64,000 nt of DNA from Laspinema palackyanum D2a (GTDB lineage: Bacteria > Cyanobacteriota > Cyanobacteriia > Cyanobacteriales > Laspinemataceae), in NCBI GenBank assembly GCA_025370845.1, contig JAMXFF010000034.1, forward strand, positions 1 to 64,000. The letters are read 5' to 3'. A program made the position numbers and the translations under genes. Positions 8,663-19,987 of this stretch are shown one piece after another (position 1 is the first letter of the stretch; each line of letters starts with the position of its first letter). Under the pieces are notes generated by a model. The model worked only from the letters and a program-made list of their open reading frames with translations, had not been told where the DNA came from and made no database searches.

Positions 8663-11600
8663 TTACTTCTGTTTGAGAACAATTAAAGTGAGGTCGTCAT
8701 AAATCTTCTGCCCGCCAATATGTCGTCGGACATCCTCAATCACCCCTTGACAAATCTCCCTCGCGTTGCCTTGTAAATGATGCCGAATTGATGCAATCAT
8801 GGGTTGCAGACCATACTGAACCGAATTGCTATCCACCGCCTCCGTAATTCCATCGGTGTACAACACCACCACATCCCCAGAATTTAAGTGAATCTCCGTC
8901 GTACTGACAAACTCGGAAATATCATCGATTAGGCCAAGTGGAAACCCCAAATCAACGGTATCAATACACTCGACAGTCCCATCAACCCGCATGACGATCG
9001 CCTCTTCATGCTGCCCACTTAAGGTTAATTTACCCGGTTGATAATCCAGCAGCGCCAGGGTCATATTTTTATCAGCATTGATGCGTTGCACGTTTTTATA
9101 AATTGTGCGATTAATCACGTTTAAAAATTGCACCGGGTCCGTAAACTCCCCTTCCAGTAACGTCCGGACTGCCGTTTGGGCCATCATCATCACCACCCCA
9201 CTTTGCAACCCATGTCCCATCACATCCCCGATCGCGATTTTGATGCGATCGCCACTTTTGAGGACATCATAATAATCCCCCCCCACTTCATCGGCTGGTT
9301 CCATAAATCCCGCAATATCTAACCCCTCAATCGCATCCAGCTCGGATTGATTTGGCAACAGCATTTTTTGCAATCGCTGGGTCACATCTAGCTCGGCCCC
9401 CATCCGAATATTTTCCGCTTTTAACCGCTGATTCAGAACCGTAATTTCTGCATTGGCGTTGGCTAGTTGGGCGGTCCGGTCCTTGACTTTCTCTTCTAAA
9501 GTTTGATACAAGCGGGCATTTTCAATGGAAATTGCTACCTGCCCCGATAACAACTGTAACACTTCCACTCGTTCTGGGGTGAAGGCTCCCGTGGTGCTAT
9601 TGTTTTCCAAATAAACAATACTGACCAGTTTACCTCTATCAATCAGTGGCACACAGAGAATTGACTTGGGTTGAGCCTGTTGTATATAAGAGTCGCTGGT
9701 AAAATTGCCGCTGCGTGTGGCATCATTTAACACCACAGTTTCTTGAGTTCTGGCTACATAATTGACAATTGATTCGGAAAGGGTCTGACAGTTTCTAAGC
9801 GGAATCGATTGCAACACCGTGACCTCATCATCTTCGATTTCTCCTGCCGCTTCGATGAGCAATTGGCCTTTAATAGATAAAATCAAATAGCCCCGTTGCG
9901 CTCCGGCATTTTCGATGAGAATTTTCATTAAGCTAGAGAGGAGTTTTTCCAGCAGAACTTCTCCAGAAATCGCTTGAGATGCTTTCATCACCGTGGCAAT
10001 ATCGAGGGTATGATTAGAATCTGTGCTAGTGACGGTTGAGTTCGGTTGACGGTTTGGGTTCCCCCGTTCCCGGGTGGTGAAAAACTGACCATATCGCTTC
10101 TCTAAATCTTTAACTTTTGCCGTGGCACCCCAGATTTGATAAGCGTAGCGAGCTTCCTGGATGTAGCCTTTAGCGGTCAATTCTTGCCCTTTGGAGAGAT
10201 AGAATTTGCCCGCGAGTTCATAAGCGATCGCCGCTTCGTGGAGATATTCATTTTCTTGAGCGAGGTGAATGGCTTTGTTGTAATACTCAATTGCTTTGGC
10301 ATCTTGGCCTTGTACCCGACAGAGTTCCGCTTCCACCAGCCAATATTTCTGGGAATTATTTTGCGGAGCATGATGCATCCATTTTTTAATTTTTTTCTGG
10401 TTGCGGGATACCTTTCGGATTATGGCTTTTTGCTGAGTTGGTGAAACATTTTTTGCCCCCAATAAACTTGCTAGGGAATCATAAAAATAAAAATGAGCAA
10501 CAAAAAGACTGCCTGTCATTCCGTCCAGGTATTGCTCGGACAATTTAGCATAAGCTACTGCATCCTCTCCTTCACTAAATAAATAAGCCAGGAACAACTT
10601 CATGAAGAAGAAATCAGAAAGGGCAGACTTGTCATTTCGGCTTTGGATCACAGAAAGCATCACCTGTTCATCGAAACTTGGACCGCTCAAAGCACAAGGA
10701 TTCTCTCCCTCGTCAAGTAAGTTGAGAACGCTTTGATGGAATAAGGATTGTGCAAGCCGGTTTCTTTCTTGCCCCATTTGCTCCATGACCTGAATATAGG
10801 TGGCTATTTCTGATTCCAGTTGCACCAATTCAGACCCACTCAGCAAACCATACGCGCAGTATTGGAGAGATGAATAGGTCGCAAATTCTAAATCCCCCGT
10901 TTCTAGCCCCACTGTGTATGCTTGCCGCAGGGGGTTCAATACTTCTTTTACCGGCTTTATCCAGTGCTGAATAAAATGATAAATGATAAACAGAGTCCGG
11001 GCTTCAACTTCTCGGGCATTCAGTTTGGAGAGTAATTGAAGGGCGAGTTGGCCGAATTGAGAACCCCCCTGAAAATCCTCAGAAACGCTACCGAGAATGA
11101 ACCCATAAAAACTATAGGCATAAGCCGATTCTGAAGCATTGCCCCACTTAAGGGATAAGCTGACCTGTTTAAACACAATCAGGGGTAGCAGCAAAGGGGT
11201 ACTGACATAGGCAGCCGATGCAATTTTAGCCAAGATCCGCATCGCGGCTTGAGAAGAAGGGTCCGTCATGGTGGGGAGGTCAATCAAGCTGGCGATCGCC
11301 CGGGTTCCGATGGTCAACTTAGTTCCTAGTAGTCCCCGGAAAACATCGAGTTGACTTGCCTGCTGAGGCAACTTGATTCCCAGCAAATTAAGCACTTCTA
11401 AGCCAATGGCGATCGCGTCCTCAAGGAGGCCTTGACCGTTATAAGCCTGAATTTTTACTTCATATACTTTTACTTTGTCAAGTACCGTTTGAGCTTGCGA
11501 TAACACCGTGGTAACAAATTGATCTATCAGCGCAAAATCAGCATTGAGATAGGTGACTTCGGCAGCTTCTTCATAGAGGGAAAGGGTGAGAGGGTAATGC

Positions 11601-13972
11601 TCCTGCCAGCTATTCGGGGGTAACAGTTCTATCCCCATGTACAAATACTTCAAAGCGGGCTGATAGGCTGTGGAGAGTTTCGCTTTTTTCCCTGCCATTA
11701 GGTTTAATTGGGCCAGTTCTGGGTGGGCGGAATGCGGTGCAATTAATCCCCTGCCCAAATTAAGTTGGTTGACGATATCAAAGATTTTCTCTTCTCGCTT
11801 ATCCTCTGGCGTGTTTTCTAGCATAACTTGCCCAATTTTTTGATGAAACTCTGATTTTTGTGACTCCTCAATCAAAAAATAGGCCGCTTGCTGAACCCGG
11901 TCATGAACAAATTTGTAGGGTAAAGATTGATCCAAGTTCCCGGGTAAGGAAATCAACAAAAATTCCGCTTCAGCCACCACTAAGGCAATATCCGTCATGT
12001 TACCTAAAGGATTTAATAAATTCTCGGCGACTGCTGGATAGATTTGATTGGCAATTTCTCCTAAACTTTTGTGACTAATTAATCCCAAATCTTCTAAATC
12101 GAATTTATTACCGATACAGGCAGCAATTTTTAAAAGTTCTTGGGTTTCTTCTGGCAATTTTTGAATTTTATTTACCATCAGTTCTACCACATTATCCGTA
12201 AACTCCCGAGCTTGAATCGGCTTTAAATCCCACTGCCACTGACGAGTTTTATTGTTAAAATATACAAGTTGTTCCGTGTAGAGAGATTTCAAAAATTCAT
12301 TCATAAAAAAGGGATTGCCGCCCGTTTTGCCTTGGACTAACTCGGCGAGGGGTTGAACAGTTTGAACGTCACTGTTGAGGGTATCCCCAATCAATTGGGT
12401 GATGATTTTTAAGTGTAAAGGGACCAGAGCAATGCGCTGAATGATTGCCTCAGTTTGGGCAATTTCATCTAAAGTTAACATCAGGGGATGGGCGGCAGAA
12501 ACTTCGTTGTCTCGATAGGCCCCAATTAAAAATAATCCGGGCGATCGCCCCGCCATCAACAATTGCATCAGTTTTAAAGATGCCCCATCCGCCCATTGCA
12601 AATCATCAATAAATAAGGCTAAAGGATGGTCCGGTCGGGTAAAGACTTTAATGAAATTTTGAAACACTAAGTTAAAGCGATTTTGCGACTCGTTGGCTCC
12701 CAGTTCCGGAACCTCGGGTTGGGGACCAATAATTAATTCAATTTCCGGAATCACCTCCACAATCACTCGGCCATTCACTCCCACTGCACCTAACAGGTTT
12801 TCCCGCCACTGGTTGAGCTGGGATTCGTTTTCCATCAGCAGTTGTTTGACTAACCCTTGAAAGGCACTTACAATCGCACTATAGGGAATATTTCGCTGAT
12901 ATTGGTCAAATTTCCCAGAAATAAAATAACCCTGTTTTTCCGTAATCGGTTTATAAAGTTCTTGAACTAAAGCCGATTTACCAACGCCGGAATAGCCCCC
13001 AATCAGCATCAGTTGGCTTTGGAGACTACTTCCGGCAAAGGCTGCTAATAAGCTCTGGATTTCTGACTCTCGTCCATAGAGTTTTTGGGGGAGCTTGAAT
13101 TTATCCGAAACATCCTGACGACCTAGGGGAAATTTTTCTAAAATCTGAGTACGATGTTGGCGTAAACATTCTTCTAAATCTGCTTTTAATCCATAAGCAT
13201 TCTGATAGCGGTCTTCCGCCGTTTTTGCCATCAATTTGAGGATAATTTCCGAAAGAACTGGGGGAATGTTGGCATCAATATCAATGGCAGGAACTGGCTG
13301 CTTAGCGATGTGACAGTGGACTAATTCCAGGGGGTCATTGCTTTCAAAGGGTAGTCGATGGGTGAGCAGTTCGTAGAAGGTCACCCCTAGGGAATAAAAG
13401 TCACTGCGGTAGTCAATGCAGCGGTTCATTCGCCCCGTTTGTTCCGGGGAGAGATAGGAGAGAGTGCCTTCTAGGATATTGGGATTTTTTAGGGTGAGAT
13501 TTTCTCGGGTCAGTTGGGTGGAGATGCCAAAGTCAATAATTTTAACCTGTCTGGTAGTGGGATTAAATACAATATTGCTGGGGTTAACATCTTTGTGGAT
13601 AATATTCGCCGCGTGAATTTGTCCTAATGCTTCCGTGATGGCGATCGCCAGATGTAGAAACTCCTCTAAATTCCATCGGTGCTGAGTGGTCCAATGTTTT
13701 AGAGATTCCCCCCCAAAGTCCTCCACAAACATGACGAGGGTATTTTGATATTTCTGCAAGTCATAAACCTTCACAACCCCCGGCACATTCAGGGATTGGG
13801 TGATCTGATATTCCGTGCGGTAGCGGGCCAGTTCTTGGGGTGTGGGATAATTTTCTTGGAGGACTTTTAGGATAATCGCTTGAGAATCTGCATCCCGAAT
13901 GCCGCGATAGACAATGGAGTTGGCACTTTCATAGATTTGAGTTTGAACGGTAACGCCAGGAAGAGTCAGCAT
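8663..13972 (-). CDS. giant Ser/Thr kinase-AAA ATPase-TPR-GAF-PP2C (SpoIIE) protein
   Basis: 1769 residues. Order: Ser/Thr kinase domain (about 10-270) with Lys 36, HKDVNPSN (Asp 128), DFG (147-149) and SPEQTGR in place of APE; AAA/predictive ATPase (about 295-600) with Walker A GGYSGVGKS (325-333) and Walker B FIDDLQWAD near 455; a long helical TPR-like region (about 750-1260); GAF domain (about 1334-1490); a short coiled coil; and a C-terminal SpoIIE/RsbU-type PP2C phosphatase (about 1540-1769) with DEVGGDYYD, IAIGDVMGHG and LYTDGITEA. All catalytic motifs look intact. Related cyanobacterial proteins usually end in a histidine kinase; here a phosphatase takes its place, so one chain may both phosphorylate and dephosphorylate. 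The HKD in place of HRD is shared with its two neighbours. It is probably cytosolic, as no membrane segment is seen. Partners are unknown. Confidence 0.93.
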   Translation of the reverse strand: MLTLPGVTVQTQIYESANSIVYRGIRDADSQAIILKVLQENYPTPQELARYRTEYQITQSLNVPGVVKVYDLQKYQNTLVMFVEDFGGESLKHWTTQHRWNLEEFLHLAIAITEALGQIHAANIIHKDVNPSNIVFNPTTRQVKIIDFGISTQLTRENLTLKNPNILEGTLSYLSPEQTGRMNRCIDYRSDFYSLGVTFYELLTHRLPFESNDPLELVHCHIAKQPVPAIDIDANIPPVLSEIILKLMAKTAEDRYQNAYGLKADLEECLRQHRTQILEKFPLGRQDVSDKFKLPQKLYGRESEIQSLLAAFAGSSLQSQLMLIGGYSGVGKSALVQELYKPITEKQGYFISGKFDQYQRNIPYSAIVSAFQGLVKQLLMENESQLNQWRENLLGAVGVNGRVIVEVIPEIELIIGPQPEVPELGANESQNRFNLVFQNFIKVFTRPDHPLALFIDDLQWADGASLKLMQLLMAGRSPGLFLIGAYRDNEVSAAHPLMLTLDEIAQTEAIIQRIALVPLHLKIITQLIGDTLNSDVQTVQPLAELVQGKTGGNPFFMNEFLKSLYTEQLVYFNNKTRQWQWDLKPIQAREFTDNVVELMVNKIQKLPEETQELLKIAACIGNKFDLEDLGLISHKSLGEIANQIYPAVAENLLNPLGNMTDIALVVAEAEFLLISLPGNLDQSLPYKFVHDRVQQAAYFLIEESQKSEFHQKIGQVMLENTPEDKREEKIFDIVNQLNLGRGLIAPHSAHPELAQLNLMAGKKAKLSTAYQPALKYLYMGIELLPPNSWQEHYPLTLSLYEEAAEVTYLNADFALIDQFVTTVLSQAQTVLDKVKVYEVKIQAYNGQGLLEDAIAIGLEVLNLLGIKLPQQASQLDVFRGLLGTKLTIGTRAIASLIDLPTMTDPSSQAAMRILAKIASAAYVSTPLLLPLIVFKQVSLSLKWGNASESAYAYSFYGFILGSVSEDFQGGSQFGQLALQLLSKLNAREVEARTLFIIYHFIQHWIKPVKEVLNPLRQAYTVGLETGDLEFATYSSLQYCAYGLLSGSELVQLESEIATYIQVMEQMGQERNRLAQSLFHQSVLNLLDEGENPCALSGPSFDEQVMLSVIQSRNDKSALSDFFFMKLFLAYLFSEGEDAVAYAKLSEQYLDGMTGSLFVAHFYFYDSLASLLGAKNVSPTQQKAIIRKVSRNQKKIKKWMHHAPQNNSQKYWLVEAELCRVQGQDAKAIEYYNKAIHLAQENEYLHEAAIAYELAGKFYLSKGQELTAKGYIQEARYAYQIWGATAKVKDLEKRYGQFFTTRERGNPNRQPNSTVTSTDSNHTLDIATVMKASQAISGEVLLEKLLSSLMKILIENAGAQRGYLILSIKGQLLIEAAGEIEDDEVTVLQSIPLRNCQTLSESIVNYVARTQETVVLNDATRSGNFTSDSYIQQAQPKSILCVPLIDRGKLVSIVYLENNSTTGAFTPERVEVLQLLSGQVAISIENARLYQTLEEKVKDRTAQLANANAEITVLNQRLKAENIRMGAELDVTQRLQKMLLPNQSELDAIEGLDIAGFMEPADEVGGDYYDVLKSGDRIKIAIGDVMGHGLQSGVVMMMAQTAVRTLLEGEFTDPVQFLNVINRTIYKNVQRINADKNMTLALLDYQPGKLTLSGQHEEAIVMRVDGTVECIDTVDLGFPLGLIDDISEFVSTTEIHLNSGDVVVLYTDGITEAVDSNSVQYGLQPMIASIRHHLQGNAREICQGVIEDVRRHIGGQKIYDDLTLIVLKQK

Positions 13973-14545
13973 AGTTAGAATAGGGGTTAGTAAACAATCA
14001 AGTTTTGTGGGATTAAGGCGATGCTTCGGAGAACCTGATGGAGATCACGATATCCCCGGGGCCTCCACTCAGCAAAGGTCATGTTTTTACCGCACTCTCC
14101 AGATCTTCACGGGAGTGGGTTGGGGCGACAAAACGGGCTACAAATTAGCCAAAATCGATGCAGCTAAGGGCAAGGGGCCGAACTCCATCCATGACTGAAA
14201 TCAGTCCAGGGGGTTAGGTTCAAGTTTTGGGATGGGGGGAGAGGTCAATCTGTAAATCGGACTGGCACTAAAGCACCGCCCTCGAAGGAATGGATAATTT
14301 AAGTTTAACTTAATCGGCAGATGGGAAAAAGGCCAGTTTTTTCTCGGGTTTCTCGGGATCCAGGATTAAAAACTAGATTTTCTCCCAAATTTATCCCACT
14401 TAGTAGCTAATTAGGGACAAAAGCCATTTTTTGTTCGATAAAACTGATACTGTAGCCACGGGTTCAGAGGGTAGATCCCTCTAAGGATTGGGAGTGCGAT
14501 CGCCCGATCCGAACCCGCGAGGGAGAGCCAAAAAAACGTCAGAGG
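13973..14545. other. non-coding spacer between giant kinases 1 and 2
   Basis: 573 bases, presumably with the minus-strand promoter of the 1769-residue kinase. A small plus-strand ORF (14007-14198) has no recognisable features. A hairpin AGAGGG/CCCTCT lies near 14467-14483 and one HIP1-like octamer near 14496. Because the spacer is this long, the neighbouring giant genes are probably separate transcription units. Confidence 0.5.
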
Positions 14546-17500
14546 TTAGCGTAATCCAGTAAACCGCCTTTGACAGCGATCGAAATAGATATGCGCCACC
14601 TGATCGCCGGGATTTTGATGTAGGCAATAGGCCAATAAACGGGCTGATCCGAGAAAATCTTCCTCATCAAATAGGGATAAGGCTTCAGTAAATCGGTCTA
14701 AGGTGGCTAACTTTCCGGCTTTGATTTCTGGGGAGTCGGCATCAAACACTTCATACACCGTTACCTCTTCCGATTTTCCTTTCACCTTGACCCGATCAAT
14801 CCGACGAATGGCATAGCGATCGCGATGGGTTAACCTTGAATAAGTTTGCTCCGTAATTAACAGCGCGACCCCATAATTTTTGGTCAATCCTTCCACCCGG
14901 GAAGCTAAATTTACCGCATCGCTAATCACCGTACTATCCATGCGATTTTGTCCCCCTACGGTTCCCAACATTAAGGAGCCGGTATTAATCCCAATTCCAT
15001 TTTTAATCGGCGCAAAGCCCCAACTCACCCGATGCTGATTGTACTCTACGAGGCGATGCAGCATAGAAATTCCCGCTTTAACCGCATTATCTGCTTCCCC
15101 ACTAAACAGGGCCATAATGGCATCCCCAATATATTTATCAATAAAACCTGAATGTTCGGAGATTGCCGGTTCCATTCGAGATAAATAGGAGTTAATAAAT
15201 TTAAAGTTCTCTTCCGGGGTCATACTTTCACTCAGGGTGGTAAAGTCGCGAATATCGGAAAACAGTACCGACATTTCCACCTGAACTTGGTCCCCCAATA
15301 CCACATCGACAATACTCTCTTTATTTAAAACTTGGAGAAACTGCCGGGGAACAAATCGTTCATAAGCTTGATTTAATTGGGCTAAATGTTTTTCATTATT
15401 TCGGACCTCGGAATAGAGTTTGGCATTTTGAATGGAAATCGCCGCTTGTCCCGAAAGCAGTTTTAAAATTTCCACCCGTTCCGGTATAAATGCCCCGGTG
15501 GTGCGATTATTTTCTAAATAAACAATGCTAACCAGTTTGCCGCCATCAATCAGGGGAACACAGAGAATCGATTGGGTCTGATTTTTTTGAATATAGGAAT
15601 CCGTGGTAAAATCACCATCTTGGGTGGCATTATTTAAGACAATGGCTTCTTGAGTTCGGGCCACATAATTGACAATTGCAACAGAAACCCGGTCCGATTC
15701 AGTCAGGGGAATGGATTGCAATACAGTGATGCGATCGCCATCAATCGTTCCCTCCGCTTCTATCCTCAATTGTCCCTGATGGGATAAAATCAAACAACCC
15801 CGTTGTGCCCCCGCATTTTCAATGGCAATCTTCATTAAACTAGAGAGCAATTTCTCTAGGACAATTTCCCCATAAATCGCCTGAGATGCTTTCATCATCG
15901 TTGATATATCCAGATGAGCGAGTAAATCGGCTGCACTAGCCGATATCGTTTTTTGGGGATCAGAAATTTTCCGATTTTCCGGGGTGAGTAAGTTATCATA
16001 TAATTTCTCTAACTGCTTCACTTTAGCCACTGCTCCCCAGAGTTTATAAAAATAGTGAGCCTCCTGTAAATAGGCTTGGGCAATTAATACTTTTCCTTGG
16101 GCAAAATAAAATTTAGCCGCCCGTTCATAAATCAGGGCAGTTTCGGGGAGACAATCCCGCTTTTGAGCCAACTCCAGGGCGGAGTCATAGCAGGCGATCG
16201 CCCGGTGGTTTTTGCCCAAGACTCGATACCGTTCTGCCTCAACTAATTCAAATTTATGAGCATTATTCATCCCAGCAATCCGCGCCCATTTTTTAAGCTT
16301 TTTCTGGTTTTGTCTCACTTTTTGAAGTAGCACCTTGACAGATAAAGGGTCAGATTTTGCCGCAATATCTAACCGAATCAGAGAATCATAAAAATAGAAA
16401 TAAATCACTACGGGAGAGGCCGTCACCCCATCCAGATAAGCTTCACAGAGATTAGCTGATATGAGTGCTTGTTCTAAATTACCAAACAGATAACTGAGGA
16501 TTAACTTATTAAAATAAACATAACAAATCGCCGTCCGATCATTTCGGCTTTCCAGTTCCGGTAGCATGATTGCTTCATCAAAAGCAGTCCCTTCTAAAGC
16601 GCAAGGATCCGGAGATTTTCCCAGTAAGTTCAGCACTCCCTGATGAAAGACTTCTTGTAAATTTAAAACCCGCACCTGTCCCATTTCCTGAATGCAGGTA
16701 GCATAGGTTGCCATTTGAGATTCCAAGGAGACTAATTCTTGCCCGCTCAAAAAGGCATTATAACAATAGTGACAAGCGGCATAAGCGGCATATTCCAAGT
16801 CTCCATTTTCTAAACCGATTTGGTAGGCATTTAGCAGGGGTTTTAAAACCGAATTGAGGGGGTCAATCCAATGCTGAATTAAAGCCCCTACCACAAATTC
16901 GGTTCTGGCTTTCACATCTCGGGCATTGAGTTGAGAAAGAACCTTGAGGCAGAGTTGACCAAATTGATATCCCGTCTGCAATTGTCCCACCACGCCGCAG
17001 AGAATGACCCCATAACTACTATAGGCATAAGCGGATTCTGAACTGTTGCCCCATTTTATGGATAACGTGACATTTTTAAACACAATTAGGGGGAACATTA
17101 AAGGGGCGGCAAAATAGGCAGAAGAGGTGATTTTTCCCAGGATACTCATGGCAGCTTTGGGATAGGCATCGGTCATCAAGGGTAGATCCACTAAGCTGGG
17201 GATGGGTTTAAATCCGATGGCTAATTTGGTTTGCAACAAACCCCATAAAACATGACCGTTGTGAGGATGACTGGGGAGTTTAACCCCGAGGCGTTTCAAG
17301 ACTTTTAATCCAATGGCGATCGCCTCATTAAATTGACTCTGGGCATTATAGGCCAGGATTTTGACCTCATAGACGGCCACCGTATCTAAAACCGTTTCAG
17401 CATGACTCAAAACTGCCTCAATCATTTGGTCCATTAACTCAAAATCTGTATTCAAATAAGCCACTTCTGCCGCCTTTGCATACAGAGACAAAGTTAAAGT

Positions 17501-19987
17501 ATAATACTGCTGCCAACTGTCCTGTTCTAATAAATCGATGCCCACTTTTAAATAAGTCAAAGCCGGTTGATAAGCTGCGGACAGTTTAGCTTTTTCCCCC
17601 GCCCTTAAATTTAATTCAGCCCATTTATATTTTTCCTCGGATTCGGTGATTAACCCCAGGGCAAAATTAAATTGATTCACCATGTCAAAGATTTTTTCTT
17701 CCCGGCGACTGGGGGGAGTATTTTCCAGAAGAATTTGTCCAATATCGCGATGAACCCTAGTCCGTTCGGCGTCGGGAATCAGAAAATAAGCCGCTTGTTG
17801 AATGCGATCGTGAACGAACTGATAAATTAGGGCCGGATATTCCTTCCGAGGTAAATAACAGTAGGAATAATCCTCCTCGGTCAGGATTAAGTCCATGTCC
17901 CCTTGATTCATCCGAGATCTAACTAAATTTTCCGCAACCGCCGCGTTTAAATCCTCTACAGTTTTTTTCAGCGATTGCTGACTGACTAATTCTAAGAGAT
18001 TTAATTCAAACTCGTTGCCAATACAAGCGGCTAATTTAACTAATAATTGAGTCGCTTCGGGTAGCTTTTGAATCTTACCCGTCATCAGTTCCACCACATT
18101 ATCTGTAAAATCTCGGGCCTTAATCTGCTCTAAATCCCAGCACCATCCCACCCTAAACGGGCCTAGGGTTTCAGGAGAATCAGGGCGGGCAGAATGGGCA
18201 TCAGAACCCTCAGAAACTTGGGTTTTAAACTGGAGCAGTCCTTCGGTATAAAGAGACTTTAAAAACTCATTCATGAAAAAGGGATTACCCCCGGTTTTAA
18301 ACTGGACTAACTCCGCCAGTTCCCTCACCGCTGCTGGGGTAGATTTCAGGGTATCGGCAATCAGTTGAGCAATCGTCGGCAACTCTAAGGGAGACAGATA
18401 AATTCGCTCAACAATCGCTCCAGTTTTGGTCATTTCATCCACCATTAACGCCAAGGGATGACAGGGAGAGACTTCATTATCTCGATAGGAACCAATTACA
18501 AATAGTCCCGGGACCGCCCCTGCCATCAGTCGTTGAATTAAGTTCAAGGATGCCCCATCTGCCCAATGTAAATCATCAATAAATAAGGCTAACGGATGTT
18601 CCGGTTTGGTAAAGACTTTAATGAAGTTTTGAAACACTAAATTAAAGCGATTTTGCGACTCATTGGGTCCGAGGGTGGGGACCGGGGGTTGTTTGCCAAT
18701 GATTAATTCAATTTCTGGGATGACTTCCACAATCACTTGACCATTCACCCCTAAAGCGGTTAATAGTTTTTCCTGCCATTGCTTGAGTTGAGCTTCGCTT
18801 TCGGTTAAGAGGTGTTTAATTAATTGCTGTAGCGATCGCACCAAAGCACTATAGGGAATATTCCGCTGATATTGGTCAAATTTCCCGGAAATAAAATAGC
18901 CCCGATGAGCGGTAATCGGTTTGTAGAGTTCTTGCACCAAAGCGGATTTACCAATTCCAGAATATCCCGCAATCAGCATCAATTGACCTCGTTTCCGGGT
19001 GCGTTCAAAAGCCCCAATTAAGGTTTTAATCTCTACCTCTCTACCATAGAGTTTTTGAGGCAGTTGAAACTTATCAGAAATATCCTGAAGCGCAATCTGG
19101 AAAGGAGAAATTCCGCCACGGTTCTGGAGTTGCTGTAAACAAAATTCTAAATCTGCTTTTAATCCATAAGCATTTTGATAGCGTTCTTCCCCGGTTTTTG
19201 CCATCAATTTCAGGATAATTTCTGAAAGAACGGGCGGAATCCTCTCGATTCCCCCTTCCAAAAATTTCCTTTCTGCATCAAAGTTTTCAACCCGCAGATG
19301 AGGGGGAATGGGCTGTTTGGCAATATGACAGTGGATTAATTCTAAAGGGTCGGTACTTTCAAAGGGTAAGCGATAAGTCAGCAGTTCATAAAAGGTAACT
19401 CCCAAGGAATAAAAGTCACTGCGATAGTCCACACAGCGATTCATTCTGCCGGTTTGTTCCGGAGATAAATAGGCGAGAGTTCCTTCCAGACTATTAGGAT
19501 TGTTGAGTCCAGTATTTTTCCGGTTTAATTGAGTAGAAATTCCGAAATCAATAATTTTAATCTGTCCTGTTGTGGGGTTAAAAACAATATTACTGGGATT
19601 AATATCTTTGTGAATAATATTGGCAGCGTGAATCTGGGCCAGGGCCTCGGTGGTTGCTATCGCAATTTGCAGAAATTCGGCTAAGGTAAATTGGCGATGC
19701 TGCATCCAATAGCTTAAAGATTCCCCACCGAAATCCTCGATAAACATGACGAGGCGATTTTGATATTTTTGCAAATCATAAACTTGAACCACTCCCGGCA
19801 CGTCGAGAGATTTAGTAATTTCATATTCTGTGCGATAGCGAATCAGTTCTTGAGGGGTGGGATAATTTTCTTTTAGTAATTTGAGGATAATGGATTGATT
19901 ATCTTGTTCGCGAATCCCTCGATATAAGAGGGAGTTAGAACTTTCATAGATTTGCACTTGAACGGCAACACCAGGAAGAGTCAGCAT
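14546..19987 (-). CDS. giant Ser/Thr kinase-AAA ATPase-TPR-GAF-adenylate cyclase protein
   Basis: 1813 residues, paralogue of both neighbours up to the GAF domain. The kinase domain has IILKLLKENY (beta-3 Lys), HKDINPSN, IIDFGIS and SPEQTGR. The AAA ATPase has GYSGIGKSALVQ (about 340-350) and FIDDLHWAD. A helical TPR-like region and a GAF domain (about 1372-1520) follow. The C-terminus (about 1570-1770) is a class III nucleotide cyclase: FSDIRDF and GDAIMALF give the two metal Asp residues, FIDKYIGD carries the Lys typical of adenylate cyclases, and DAVNLASR supplies the transition-state Asn and Arg. It should make cAMP. An insert around residue 600 (GSDAHSARPDSPETLGPF) is absent from the other two copies. 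The kinase and cyclase are linked in one chain through the GAF sensor, suggesting ligand-gated cAMP synthesis (inference). Confidence 0.93.
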   Translation of the reverse strand: MLTLPGVAVQVQIYESSNSLLYRGIREQDNQSIILKLLKENYPTPQELIRYRTEYEITKSLDVPGVVQVYDLQKYQNRLVMFIEDFGGESLSYWMQHRQFTLAEFLQIAIATTEALAQIHAANIIHKDINPSNIVFNPTTGQIKIIDFGISTQLNRKNTGLNNPNSLEGTLAYLSPEQTGRMNRCVDYRSDFYSLGVTFYELLTYRLPFESTDPLELIHCHIAKQPIPPHLRVENFDAERKFLEGGIERIPPVLSEIILKLMAKTGEERYQNAYGLKADLEFCLQQLQNRGGISPFQIALQDISDKFQLPQKLYGREVEIKTLIGAFERTRKRGQLMLIAGYSGIGKSALVQELYKPITAHRGYFISGKFDQYQRNIPYSALVRSLQQLIKHLLTESEAQLKQWQEKLLTALGVNGQVIVEVIPEIELIIGKQPPVPTLGPNESQNRFNLVFQNFIKVFTKPEHPLALFIDDLHWADGASLNLIQRLMAGAVPGLFVIGSYRDNEVSPCHPLALMVDEMTKTGAIVERIYLSPLELPTIAQLIADTLKSTPAAVRELAELVQFKTGGNPFFMNEFLKSLYTEGLLQFKTQVSEGSDAHSARPDSPETLGPFRVGWCWDLEQIKARDFTDNVVELMTGKIQKLPEATQLLVKLAACIGNEFELNLLELVSQQSLKKTVEDLNAAVAENLVRSRMNQGDMDLILTEEDYSYCYLPRKEYPALIYQFVHDRIQQAAYFLIPDAERTRVHRDIGQILLENTPPSRREEKIFDMVNQFNFALGLITESEEKYKWAELNLRAGEKAKLSAAYQPALTYLKVGIDLLEQDSWQQYYTLTLSLYAKAAEVAYLNTDFELMDQMIEAVLSHAETVLDTVAVYEVKILAYNAQSQFNEAIAIGLKVLKRLGVKLPSHPHNGHVLWGLLQTKLAIGFKPIPSLVDLPLMTDAYPKAAMSILGKITSSAYFAAPLMFPLIVFKNVTLSIKWGNSSESAYAYSSYGVILCGVVGQLQTGYQFGQLCLKVLSQLNARDVKARTEFVVGALIQHWIDPLNSVLKPLLNAYQIGLENGDLEYAAYAACHYCYNAFLSGQELVSLESQMATYATCIQEMGQVRVLNLQEVFHQGVLNLLGKSPDPCALEGTAFDEAIMLPELESRNDRTAICYVYFNKLILSYLFGNLEQALISANLCEAYLDGVTASPVVIYFYFYDSLIRLDIAAKSDPLSVKVLLQKVRQNQKKLKKWARIAGMNNAHKFELVEAERYRVLGKNHRAIACYDSALELAQKRDCLPETALIYERAAKFYFAQGKVLIAQAYLQEAHYFYKLWGAVAKVKQLEKLYDNLLTPENRKISDPQKTISASAADLLAHLDISTMMKASQAIYGEIVLEKLLSSLMKIAIENAGAQRGCLILSHQGQLRIEAEGTIDGDRITVLQSIPLTESDRVSVAIVNYVARTQEAIVLNNATQDGDFTTDSYIQKNQTQSILCVPLIDGGKLVSIVYLENNRTTGAFIPERVEILKLLSGQAAISIQNAKLYSEVRNNEKHLAQLNQAYERFVPRQFLQVLNKESIVDVVLGDQVQVEMSVLFSDIRDFTTLSESMTPEENFKFINSYLSRMEPAISEHSGFIDKYIGDAIMALFSGEADNAVKAGISMLHRLVEYNQHRVSWGFAPIKNGIGINTGSLMLGTVGGQNRMDSTVISDAVNLASRVEGLTKNYGVALLITEQTYSRLTHRDRYAIRRIDRVKVKGKSEEVTVYEVFDADSPEIKAGKLATLDRFTEALSLFDEEDFLGSARLLAYCLHQNPGDQVAHIYFDRCQRRFTGLR